From positions 1-64,000 of the forward strand of contig NZXG01000026.1 in the NCBI GenBank assembly GCA_002701845.1: a stretch of 64,000 nucleotides of DNA, in the 5' to 3' direction. The number at the start of each line of letters is the position of its first letter. Position 1 is the stretch's first letter. This document shows, piece after piece, positions 8,372-16,885 of the stretch. The notes below the pieces were generated by a model, which saw only the letters and a list, made by a program, of their open reading frames with translations, searched no databases and had not been told where the DNA came from. This stretch comes from Pseudomonadales bacterium. GTDB taxonomy: Bacteria > Pseudomonadota > Gammaproteobacteria > Pseudomonadales > Ketobacteraceae. Position numbers and translations under genes: made by a program.

Positions 8372-9826
8372 TCAATGACGCCAGAAGATCGGTAAAAACA
8401 GCGCCAGCACCGTGAAATATTCCAGCCGCCCCAAAATCATGGCAGCAGAAAGCACCCAGATGCCGATATCGGACACCGGTTCGAAGTTGCCGCCCAGGCT
8501 GCCAAAGGCCGGGCCCAGCACATTGAGACAGGCGCTAATAGCGGTAAACGACGACCAGAAGTCCAACCCCGTGGCCATCATCGCCAGAGTCAGCACCAGG
8601 GTGGAGCTGGCGGCAATGGACATAAAGGCCATGGTGGCGCTCAGCACATCGGTACCCACCGGACGCCCCTGATATTTAACAATAAACACTCCGTTGGGGT
8701 GGATCAATCGCTTTAACTGTAAATTAATCAATTTGATGCTGAGAATATTGCGGATGATCTTGTTACCACCGGCGGTGGAGCCGGCACAACCACCCAGGTA
8801 GCCGGCGAACACCAGCAGAAAGGCAATGGAATAATGCCACTGGGTAAAGCCGTCACCGCCGTAACCGGTACTGGTGATAAAGGAAATCAGATGGAAGGTG
8901 CCAAAGCTCAATGCCTCCCAGGGATCCTGGTAATGCTCAAAGCTCAGCAACATGCCGGCGGTAAGCAACGATAACAGCAACACCCAGACAATGAAGTTGC
9001 GGGTTTCCTCGTCCCGCCAGTACAGCCAGGGCCGCCGGAAATGAAAGACGCGGAAGTGCAGGGAGAAACTGATGGCGCCCAGCAGCATAAACACATCCGC
9101 CACCAGCAACAGCAGCGGGCTGTTAAAGTAGCCCATACTGGCATCGTGAGTGGAAAACCCACCGGTGGACACCGTGGTGAAGCTGTGGGCAATGGCATCA
9201 TAGGCACTCATGCCCCCCAGAAAATAACCCAGGGCGCAGAGGAAAGTCAGCAGGAAATAAACGAACCAAAGATGACGGGCGGAACTGGTCACCCGGGGTG
9301 ACAGCTTCTCGTCCTTCACCGGGCCCGGGGTTTCCGCCTTCAGCAGTTTCATGCCCCCCACATTCAACATGGGTAACACCGAGACCACAAAAATCACCAC
9401 CCCAAGGCCCCCCAGCCACTGCAGAAACTGGCGGTAAAGCAGAAAGGATTTGGGCATCTGATCCAGACCCGACAGCACCGTGGCACCGGTGGTGGTGAGA
9501 GCGCTGATGGATTCGAACACGCCGTCGGAAAAGGACACGCCGGTAATCAGAACAATGGGAATGGCCCCCAGCACACCACAACTGATCCAGGTCAGCACCG
9601 CGTACAACAGGGCGTCACGAAAGGTGATTTTGCTGGCATCCAGGCGCCGGGCCAGGCTCAGCAACAACACCGCCACCACCAGCATCACCAGGGCCGGCAT
9701 AAAAAACTCGGTTTCCTCGCGATCGTGAAATATCCAGTGGGAAAGCACCGCAAACCCCATTTGTACCGTGCCCATCAGACCAATGGGAAAGGCAAGAAGA
9801 TAGACTGTGATGGGGCGGCTGACCAT
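8372..9826 (-). CDS. trkH: Trk potassium uptake protein TrkH
   Basis: 484-residue inner-membrane K+ transporter subunit with about ten transmembrane helices. The four selectivity-filter loops are recognisable around TTTGATVL, STGGFST, TSTGYGGD and LGPAFGSLG. It works with the cytoplasmic NAD-binding TrkA, which is not in this window. Potassium uptake is part of the first response to osmotic upshift. It is followed on the same strand by the EncFtn gene, after a gap of about 78 bases. Confidence 0.92.
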   Translation of the reverse strand: MVSRPITVYLLAFPIGLMGTVQMGFAVLSHWIFHDREETEFFMPALVMLVVAVLLLSLARRLDASKITFRDALLYAVLTWISCGVLGAIPIVLITGVSFSDGVFESISALTTTGATVLSGLDQMPKSFLLYRQFLQWLGGLGVVIFVVSVLPMLNVGGMKLLKAETPGPVKDEKLSPRVTSSARHLWFVYFLLTFLCALGYFLGGMSAYDAIAHSFTTVSTGGFSTHDASMGYFNSPLLLLVADVFMLLGAISFSLHFRVFHFRRPWLYWRDEETRNFIVWVLLLSLLTAGMLLSFEHYQDPWEALSFGTFHLISFITSTGYGGDGFTQWHYSIAFLLVFAGYLGGCAGSTAGGNKIIRNILSIKLINLQLKRLIHPNGVFIVKYQGRPVGTDVLSATMAFMSIAASSTLVLTLAMMATGLDFWSSFTAISACLNVLGPAFGSLGGNFEPVSDIGIWVLSAAMILGRLEYFTVLALFLPIFWRH

Positions 9827-10007
9827 GCAACTGAAACCATTACTGCCGAAACCGGGGCTCTCACCTCGGCGGGGTGCAAGCCTGCAACGAACTGCAAGGC
9901 CGTAACATAATACAAACGCTGGTCAATTGTAATGGATTCTACCGGTGGGCTGGAGGTCAGCGGCGAGCCAGGCGGCCAGAGGGCCGCGCCGGCATGGGAA
10001 AGCGGAT

Positions 10008-11048
10008 TTAACCCTGAGCGGACGCCGCCGGAGCACTCGGCCCCGAGGCGGTGGGTGCCAACAGGCTCCGCAGCCCCCGGGCCCCCACCACCGGCGGCCG
10101 CTCTGGCATCTGGGTCCAGCCCAGGATCTTCTCGATAATAAGCTGTTTGGTGGGGTCCGCATCATTCATGGTAGACGCCATGCGGAAGCAGAGAATGGAG
10201 GTGTGGTTGTACATTTGCAGCCGGTAGTAGTACGTGAGCTGGGCGATGGTGCTGCGATACACCCAGAGGAACAGCGCGGAAATAAACTCTACAATGGCGG
10301 CACCGCTGAGAATCAGCACATTAAAATTCTGCGGTGGCCGGGTCAGCCCCAGTTGCTCCACCGGCCCCACATACAGGGCAATCCCCACCAGCAACAACAG
10401 AAAGCCCAGCCACATGGCCAGCACGGCATTGAAAAAGCTGCCCCGGGTCTGCTTCAGGCCGATCTCGTAGTAGGCATCCAGCTGGGCCCGACTGTATTTC
10501 AGCAGCGGCAACAGACCTGCATCGTCGCTCTGTTCCAGGCGGCGGATGGCGTCATCCTCGGTTTCCCGCACCGTGGTCTGCACCTTCTCCATGGCACTGT
10601 CTTCCAGCGCCAGGGAGACATCCGCCACATAGCCGGCCAGGGCGCTGGCGCCCATGATGGCCCAGATGGGAATCACGAACAGAAACAGAAACCCGAACAG
10701 GGCCGGAATCCAGTGCCACCACTGCTTGCCGGCCCAACCCCAGAGCTCCACCGGCCCCCAGTACCAGGACAGATACAGCACCGGCAGCACCAGCACAAAG
10801 GCCAGGGCCACCAGGGTCCAGCCCAGGATCAGCAGTTTGGGGCGATGGATCAGCAGCTGCCGCAACCTGGCGGCCAGGCTGTTTTTATCGGATTGGGCAC
10901 GCTGTTGGGTGCCCGCCACCGCTTGAGCGCCGGGCGATTCAGTCGGGTTATCAGTGTCCGCCGCCGGGCTGTTGGGCCCCGCTCCGGTAATGGCCGACCG
11001 CTGGGCCTGATTCAGATCAACTGCTGTGGGTGCATCGTTGCTGGCCAT
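10008..11048 (-). CDS. Unknown four-helix membrane protein
   Basis: 346 residues, no confident assignment. It starts with a polar, Pro/Ala-rich segment of about 60 residues, then two transmembrane helices (LLILGWTLVALAFVLVLPVL and FLFLFVIPIWAIMGASALAG), a coiled-coil-prone linker, then YYEIGLKQTRGSF followed by two more helices. The second half, a helical YY...QTR-SF segment ahead of two membrane spans, resembles the membrane domain described as TRADD-N-associated in cyanobacterial signalling proteins; this is from memory and tentative. It has a good GAGGGG ribosome-binding site. Confidence 0.55.
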   Translation of the reverse strand: MASNDAPTAVDLNQAQRSAITGAGPNSPAADTDNPTESPGAQAVAGTQQRAQSDKNSLAARLRQLLIHRPKLLILGWTLVALAFVLVLPVLYLSWYWGPVELWGWAGKQWWHWIPALFGFLFLFVIPIWAIMGASALAGYVADVSLALEDSAMEKVQTTVRETEDDAIRRLEQSDDAGLLPLLKYSRAQLDAYYEIGLKQTRGSFFNAVLAMWLGFLLLLVGIALYVGPVEQLGLTRPPQNFNVLILSGAAIVEFISALFLWVYRSTIAQLTYYYRLQMYNHTSILCFRMASTMNDADPTKQLIIEKILGWTQMPERPPVVGARGLRSLLAPTASGPSAPAASAQG

Positions 11049-11191
11049 GGTTTCCCCTCCCCTCGGGATAACCTACCCTGGAGTGACCCGGCGCCGCCAC
11101 TGCCCACCGGGCAACCGGATTGCGTGAAGAGTCCTAAGGTTATCCCCAACCGCTTAAGGCAGGCAACCGCTTTCCACGTGCGATCGCAGCA

Positions 11192-11737
11192 TCAATTATC
11201 GGTAAAAGGGTACCGGAACAAGGTGGCCCCCGGTGTGATGGTGCTACCACTGATGGAAAATTCTACCGGGTAAAGCACCCCACCGGAGACAGTAAACACC
11301 CAGTTTTCAAGCATCAGGTGAGCCGGATTACTCAGGTTTATATGTATTGCGTCCAACCCCTCTTCCGTCATTATGTCCCGGGTCCACTCGATGGCCGCCG
11401 GATCCGCAAACTGATCCCGACTGTCCCACACCAGGGCCGCCGGCAGGCATTGGTCATCACTGTAGAGACGGGCATATTCCAGCACCGAGTCTTCGCTGAT
11501 GACAAAGCCGTGGATCATATAGGGGTCGGCATAGCCGGAAAGACTGTACCCCCAGGGATAGTCATTGGCGCGCAGACACCCGGACTCCCAGGCCCCCAGA
11601 TAGCGGGGGGCCACGTCCACCTGATTGTTATCGGCACTGAGGTTCCCCAGATCCCCCGAGGAATCGTCATCCGAGGAGGACGACCCACAACCCATTAAGC
11701 CCAGCAGCACCAGGCTCAGCAAAGCTTTCTGTTGCAT
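11192..11737 (-). CDS. Hypothetical lipoprotein
   Basis: 181 residues with a type II signal peptide (LVLLGLMGC lipobox) and then a Ser/Asp-rich flexible stretch (SSSSDDDSS), typical of a surface-tethered lipoprotein. The remaining roughly 140 residues contain several Trp and Tyr residues and only one further Cys. I do not recognise a family. It lies between two other minus-strand genes of unknown role. Confidence 0.6.
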   Translation of the reverse strand: MQQKALLSLVLLGLMGCGSSSSDDDSSGDLGNLSADNNQVDVAPRYLGAWESGCLRANDYPWGYSLSGYADPYMIHGFVISEDSVLEYARLYSDDQCLPAALVWDSRDQFADPAAIEWTRDIMTEEGLDAIHINLSNPAHLMLENWVFTVSGGVLYPVEFSISGSTITPGATLFRYPFTDN

Positions 11738-11766
11738 ACCATTCCTTGATTAACTGTCAATAGATC

Positions 11767-12150
11767 TTACAGACCGGACTCCAGGGCCGGCGAAAATATG
11801 GCCGCCAACATACCCCGCGTGAAGGGCACCAGCAGCAGGATCGCGCCCCAGATACTCCACAATCTTTGTACCCGGTTAAAATGTTCAACACTGTCCCAGC
11901 GTTTGTTTTTCCAGGCCCACTCCCTGCCCTTAACCCCAAGTACGATGGCCATAATCAAACCCACGTAAGGTATCAGGGCCAGCAATCCGATCCAGGTGCG
12001 ATTGCCAACAGCCCAGATCCAGTTGCGCAGGAAAGCGCCCCAGCTTTAGCCCTTAACGCCCTCCGGAAAGCTGGTTTCCCCCTGGCCGGAGTTATTTTCC
12101 GAGGTATCCGGCGTCAATTCAGATGCCGGTGCCTGATAGTTGTTATCCAT
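11767..12150 (-). pseudogene. Membrane protein gene broken by an in-frame TAA
   Basis: Read from the ATG at 12150, the frame gives MDNNYQAPASELTPDTSENN and continues to FPEGVKG, meets TAA at 12046-12048 (codon 35), then goes on as SWGAFLRNWIWAVGNRTWIG into two membrane helices ending at 11767. Both halves read as one family, from memory: a short polar N terminus, then a Trp-rich W-GAFL-NWIW motif where the stop replaces what is usually a Trp, then VLGVKGREWAWKNKRW and a second helix. The 72-residue piece from 11985 is the longest uninterrupted part. Either a recent nonsense mutation or a sequencing error. Confidence 0.7.
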
Positions 12151-12277
12151 AAACCGTTCCCCATTGCCAATAACGCTGTCGGGCTCCCGTACGGGCTAAA
12201 TAATCCGTAGAAAAGAGACCGCAACCAGGCAAAGGTTAACCGAAAAACACGACCAAAAACCACCGCGCCAGCGATAA

Positions 12278-12667
12278 TTACTGCGCACCGGGCAACTTTG
12301 CCTGCAGCCAGGCCAGGGCCTCGGCCCGCTCCACCGAGGCAAAGATGGGACAGGGCATGGCCGCCTGCATTTTGGGCCCAGCCAGACGCTGGATTGCCTG
12401 CTGATTCGGAGCCACCCGCGCCACCCCCACGCAGAACTGCTGCAATGGCTGGCGGTTTTGCCTGAACCAGATCCCCATGGCCCGGCGCCCGGCCTCGGCA
12501 AAATCACTGTCGGGTCCGGTTGCCGTTAACAGGCCGAAGGGAGACTGCCGGGCCAGCAGTTGATCCATGGTATCCAGCCAGGCCTGAACCTGGGCATCGC
12601 TGGCAGGGCCGTTAAAGTGGATCTCCACCAGGGGCCAGCCCGTGATGGTAATGGGCTCATCGGCCAT
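12278..12667 (-). CDS. Small hypothetical protein downstream of iucD (SpoIIAA/STAS-like?)
   Basis: 129 cytoplasmic residues, no signal peptide or membrane segment. Alternating strand/helix pattern and a C-terminal FASVERAEALAWL helix resemble SpoIIAA-like (STAS-fold) proteins, but this is only a guess. It follows iucD by 51 bases on the same strand, so it may be the last gene of the siderophore operon, in the place where many aerobactin operons carry iutA. Confidence 0.55.
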   Translation of the reverse strand: MADEPITITGWPLVEIHFNGPASDAQVQAWLDTMDQLLARQSPFGLLTATGPDSDFAEAGRRAMGIWFRQNRQPLQQFCVGVARVAPNQQAIQRLAGPKMQAAMPCPIFASVERAEALAWLQAKLPGAQ

Positions 12668-12718
12668 GATCCGTTCTCCTGTTGATAGTTTTCTGCTTAT
12701 CCTGTGTAGTAACGCCAG

Positions 12719-14014
12719 TCAAGCCACCACCCGCACTTTATCCGGTTCCCTCACCCCCCACTGCACCATTCCGGCCTGCTCCAACTGATACAGCGGCTGC
12801 CCCAGCAGATCATTGACAATATTGGCGCCGCGCCAGGCCATCAGACTGGTTTGCGGATCGACGATGCCATGGTGATGACGGCTGGCATTGACCGCATAAA
12901 TCCGGTTGCGCTCAGACCCCTGCCAGCGAATCCGATAATTATCCTGCATTGCCAGACAGCCGTCCTCCTGCCAGTGGATGCGATCAACCAGCGGCTCAAG
13001 ACAGGCCGGCACCACGGATTTAAACCCGGTGCAGAATATCACCACGTCGGCTTCCAGCCACTCCTCCGCCTGGCGGTGATGCTGCACCTGCAGTTGGTAA
13101 TGATCCCCGTGACGCTGCATCTGTACCAGTTGCCTTCCCGGCATCAGGGCGTAGTCCTTGTTACGCCCCTGCACCATCTGGATCTCGTACAGGCTCTGGT
13201 AAATGTCCACCAGGGTGGACGGGGAAATGCCATCACTGGCCAGCTTCTGCCGGGCCACCAGAGTCTGTTTCTGCTCCCGGGACAGGGACAGGAAGTGTTG
13301 CACATAAGCGGGCGTAAACAGGTCGTTGGTAAACGGCGCCTCATCCAGCGGTTCAAAATTATCGCGGCGGGAAATCCAGGCCACGGAATCACACTCACCC
13401 CAGCGCTCACCAATAAGCTCCAGAAATATTTCCGCCCCGGTCTGGCCGCCGCCGATGACGGCAACCCGTTTGCCGTGGAACTGCCGGGGCGCGTTGAGGA
13501 TATGAGCGCCATGCAACACCTGTTTACCCAGATGCTGCACCGCGAAGTCCGGTACATAGGGTTGGGTTCCCGTGCCCAGGCAAAGATGATCCGCAGTGAC
13601 TGTCCGATCATCAAACCGCAATTGAAAACGATCCCGTCGATGATCGATTTTGCGAACCTGCGCACTAAAAGTGAGAGTGGGTAACCGCTGCGCCACCCAT
13701 GCCAGGTATTGGGCGAATTCCTGCCGCGACACCGCCGGTTGTTCCGCGTTGAGAAAGGCATAGAAACGGCCGTGCTCCACCAAAAACTGCAGGAAGCTAT
13801 AGGGGCTGGTGGGGTCTACCGGGGTGACCAGATCCTTCAACCAGGAGGTTTGCAGCCTGGCACCGCGCAGCATCAATCCCGGATGCCAGTTAAACGCCGG
13901 CTTCTGCTCGAAAAAAGCATGGGGCAACCGGGGCACCCGTTGCAGCAATGCGGCCACGCTCAAATTGAACGGGCCGGCGCCGATACCGGCCAGACTCAGA
14001 TGGGAATGATTCAT
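12719..14014 (-). CDS. iucD: L-lysine N6-monooxygenase (IucD-like)
   Basis: 431-residue flavin N-hydroxylase. The N-terminal FAD motif GIGAGPFNLSVA and the central NADPH motif VIGGGQTGAE are intact, and the C-terminal half keeps the FCTGF segment of the family. In aerobactin synthesis it hydroxylates the side-chain amine of lysine, the first committed step. Lysine rather than ornithine is inferred from the iucABCD context. The ATG overlaps the iucC stop by one base, so the genes are translationally coupled. Confidence 0.88.
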   Translation of the reverse strand: MNHSHLSLAGIGAGPFNLSVAALLQRVPRLPHAFFEQKPAFNWHPGLMLRGARLQTSWLKDLVTPVDPTSPYSFLQFLVEHGRFYAFLNAEQPAVSRQEFAQYLAWVAQRLPTLTFSAQVRKIDHRRDRFQLRFDDRTVTADHLCLGTGTQPYVPDFAVQHLGKQVLHGAHILNAPRQFHGKRVAVIGGGQTGAEIFLELIGERWGECDSVAWISRRDNFEPLDEAPFTNDLFTPAYVQHFLSLSREQKQTLVARQKLASDGISPSTLVDIYQSLYEIQMVQGRNKDYALMPGRQLVQMQRHGDHYQLQVQHHRQAEEWLEADVVIFCTGFKSVVPACLEPLVDRIHWQEDGCLAMQDNYRIRWQGSERNRIYAVNASRHHHGIVDPQTSLMAWRGANIVNDLLGQPLYQLEQAGMVQWGVREPDKVRVVA

Positions 14015-15795
14015 CAGGCGATCTCCTGTGCTTCGATGCCGGTAGCGGCGATCAGTGGGTTGCTCAGATCCGAGCCCAGCACGGGCACGGGACGTTGTTG
14101 GCGATCAGCGTAACCTTCCCGGAACCGGACCCGGTTAATGCAGACCCGCTTCACAATGGGGGCCAACAAATCAAATTGGCGGAAGCGGGGCGCCAACTGC
14201 GGGTATTGACGCTGATAGTTGCGCAGCACGGTGGCCAGAGTCCGATAAAAGTCGGTCTCCGACAACAGGCCCTGCTCCTGCATCAGGGCCGACAAATAAC
14301 GCAATACCGTCACAAAGTGACCGGTGAGCAAATCGTGCAGCAGATATTCCGGTGGCAGCCGGGTCAGTACCGCAGCCGCCTGCGGCGGCAGGCTTTCCAG
14401 CTCGGGAAAATCCTGATCCACCAGGCGTAGATCCCCCTGCAGATCCTTGAGCGCCAGCCGCCGCGGACGCCCCTGCTCCAGAATCAGCGTAAGGTTCTGA
14501 CCGTGAGCCACCAGCCCCACGCCGTACTGGCACATCAGGTGATACAGAGGCACCACCACGACACCAAACAGCGAGGTCACCCACTGCTCGGGGCTCATTC
14601 CGGATTCCACAATCAAATGCCGCACTACCGAGTCCCCCCGGTTGTCCTGTTGCAGCAAGCCAGCCATCAGCATGGCCCGTTCCCCGGGCTGTAATTGACT
14701 CTGCACGCTCTGACGCCAGATCACCCCCAGCATTTCGTGGTAGCGGTAAGGGGCGGCATCGATCTGGCCGTAACGGGGGTGGTTGCAGGTAACGCCCACC
14801 GGCTCCTGCAATACCAGTGTGCCCCGCTGCGACAGCAGTGCGTCCTGTCGGCACAGAGTCTGCAGCCAGGCCGACAGCACTCCGCCAGCGGCAATGTATT
14901 GCCCGGGAATTCCGCGATAGCAGGAGGTGTTGAGAATGGTCAGCGGCAGTTTGACATTGGGGTGGGTGGGGCAATCCAGATTGGCCAGAGTGCGAATGGA
15001 TTGCAGGGGCAGAAAGCGGTGGCCATGCACCCCCAGATCCAGCATCCGGCCCCGGGCCAGCCACTCCTGAAACTGAATCCGGATTTTATGTTGCCACTGC
15101 CAGGGATGCACCGGCAGCAGATGCCAGGATTCTTCAACGTCCGGGCCAGTGGTGTGGCGCTGCAGGGTTTGCCGCAGCTCACGGTATTCCCGCTCACTCA
15201 TGGCGCTGCGTACCATGGCCTGCAGTTGCCCCGGTCGCTGGGCGCCCAAAGTACACTCCGACGCCGCCACCGCGATCCAGCGCAGCCGCACCGGCTGGCC
15301 GGACTCCGGCGCGAACTGCTGTAACTCCGTACTGCCCCAGCCCAGGCGGCCCTTGTTCAGAACTGCCTTGGGGTGGCCATCAAGAAACACCTGTTGCCGG
15401 TCAACATCCAGCTGCGCCAGCGCCGCCGCATCAATCTGTTCCCGCTGCAGCCAGGCCAACCTGTCACCGTAAAGGGTCTGAGCACATTCCTCCAGCAGGT
15501 TCGCCAGCACAATAGCGTCCAGCTCCAGGTCCTGCTGTGCATCAATGTAGAATTGAGCGGCACTGGTAACGGGGCTGCCATCACGCAACAGGCTGCCCGA
15601 GTTGACCCGCAGCTGGCCCCAGATGCTGCGCCAGGCCTGGAACCGGTATTCCACGCCACTGGCCAACCGCAAATGCCAGCCATCTCCGCTGGGTTCCGGC
15701 ACCAGACACTCTTCATACTGGAGTTCGGAAATATTTTTCGCCACCAGCTGTTGATTGAGCCGGTGCCATAAAGATGCTTCGGTATCGTGAACCAT
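14014..15795 (-). CDS. iucC: Aerobactin synthase IucC (NIS synthetase)
   Basis: 593-residue NRPS-independent siderophore synthetase. Landmark segments match my memory of E. coli IucC closely: LVAKNISELQYE at the N terminus, GHPKAVLNKGRLGWG, LPVHPWQWQ, KLPLTILNTSCYRGIPG, APYRYHEMLGVIWR, and the late VVVVPLYHLMCQYGVGLVAH. It adenylates the second carboxylate of the citrate intermediate and couples a second N6-acetyl-N6-hydroxylysine, completing the siderophore. It lies 32 bases after iucB. Confidence 0.92.
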   Translation of the reverse strand: MVHDTEASLWHRLNQQLVAKNISELQYEECLVPEPSGDGWHLRLASGVEYRFQAWRSIWGQLRVNSGSLLRDGSPVTSAAQFYIDAQQDLELDAIVLANLLEECAQTLYGDRLAWLQREQIDAAALAQLDVDRQQVFLDGHPKAVLNKGRLGWGSTELQQFAPESGQPVRLRWIAVAASECTLGAQRPGQLQAMVRSAMSEREYRELRQTLQRHTTGPDVEESWHLLPVHPWQWQHKIRIQFQEWLARGRMLDLGVHGHRFLPLQSIRTLANLDCPTHPNVKLPLTILNTSCYRGIPGQYIAAGGVLSAWLQTLCRQDALLSQRGTLVLQEPVGVTCNHPRYGQIDAAPYRYHEMLGVIWRQSVQSQLQPGERAMLMAGLLQQDNRGDSVVRHLIVESGMSPEQWVTSLFGVVVVPLYHLMCQYGVGLVAHGQNLTLILEQGRPRRLALKDLQGDLRLVDQDFPELESLPPQAAAVLTRLPPEYLLHDLLTGHFVTVLRYLSALMQEQGLLSETDFYRTLATVLRNYQRQYPQLAPRFRQFDLLAPIVKRVCINRVRFREGYADRQQRPVPVLGSDLSNPLIAATGIEAQEIA

Positions 15796-15827
15796 AACCG
15801 CTTATCCTTTCTCTGGCGGTGTTTGAA

Positions 15828-16877
15828 TCAGGGCATTTGGATCTGACTGAAAAACCGCTGCCGTGTGCATTCCAGTATTGCAGCCCGCTTATGGGGAAAA
15901 TCAAATTCCCGGAGTTTGTGCCAGGCCGGTACCGTTTGCAGATGCTTCAGCAGGTTCTGGTTGTCGGCGCGGGGCTCCCCCATTACCCGTTGGGTGCGAG
16001 GGTCGTCCAACAGCAGATAATGGGTCAGCCCGGTAAGCCAGCCGTTGAACCAACGGGTGCCCAGATAGGCCGGATTGCCCACCAGAATATGCAGACCCCG
16101 GTCAAAATCCCCGGCGTCATAATACGGACCCAACCGGTCCTCCGCCGTCCAGTACAACTCGAAATAGCCGAAGGGTTCGTCATCGTACAACCCCAGTGCC
16201 GAATGAATATGGGAAGCCCCGACCCGCTCCAGTAAATACTGGTGCAGTTGCGCCTTGGGATGGTCCAGCTCCCAGGCAGCTGCGATCCGCGGCTCGTTCA
16301 TCCAGCGGTAAAACAGGTCCAGGTCCTGTTCCGGATCCAGGGCCCGAAAGCTAAGGGTCTTGCCCAGGGAAGGCACAAACCGACGATAGAATTCCCCCCA
16401 GGGCTGGGCGGGCCTACGGGGGTGGCAGGTACCATCAGTGGTCTGCCAACTTGCCGGGGATGGATAGGCCACGCCTTTACTGAGCCACAGGGCGGGCCAC
16501 TGATAAAAGGCCTGCCGCTCGATGACACCAGCGGCCACCAGGGTATCGGGCAGCAGCGCCGACAAATCCGCATCGGCACTGATAGCGGAACCTGATGGTC
16601 GCAGGCTGAACACAACGTCCAGCGCCAGTAACAGCGCCAGGGCCTGTTGCTCCCGGCCCCGCTTAGCAGTCGCCAGATGCCAGTCGCCGGGGATCAGCTG
16701 CTGCTCCCCAGTTAGCGCCAGTACCAGAGTCAGATCGTTCGCATCCAGGGTCAGGTGCACTTGTTGATTACGATGCTCCACAGCAATCTCAACCGTGCCC
16801 AGGGAGGGCTGTTGAATTAACCATGACTGTGGGTCATGACTGCCTTGAATGGCAGTCAAACTTGAGGGACTGTTCAT
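15828..16877 (-). CDS. iucB: N6-hydroxylysine acetyltransferase IucB
   Basis: 349 residues. The C-terminal GNAT acetyltransferase domain carries the IucB signature segments RWMNEPRIAA, FGYFELYWTAEDR, FDRGLHILVG, THYLLLDDPRTQRV and REFDFPHKRA, much as in E. coli IucB. It transfers acetyl from acetyl-CoA to N6-hydroxylysine to make the hydroxamate. The N-terminal half is more divergent and longer than in E. coli. It sits 8 bases after the iucA stop. Confidence 0.9.
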   Translation of the reverse strand: MNSPSSLTAIQGSHDPQSWLIQQPSLGTVEIAVEHRNQQVHLTLDANDLTLVLALTGEQQLIPGDWHLATAKRGREQQALALLLALDVVFSLRPSGSAISADADLSALLPDTLVAAGVIERQAFYQWPALWLSKGVAYPSPASWQTTDGTCHPRRPAQPWGEFYRRFVPSLGKTLSFRALDPEQDLDLFYRWMNEPRIAAAWELDHPKAQLHQYLLERVGASHIHSALGLYDDEPFGYFELYWTAEDRLGPYYDAGDFDRGLHILVGNPAYLGTRWFNGWLTGLTHYLLLDDPRTQRVMGEPRADNQNLLKHLQTVPAWHKLREFDFPHKRAAILECTRQRFFSQIQMP

Positions 16878-16885
16878 TGCTACTC

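Noticed and set aside
12046-12048. Stop-codon recoding (selenocysteine or pyrrolysine) in the broken membrane gene
   Set aside because: The codon is TAA, which neither system uses.
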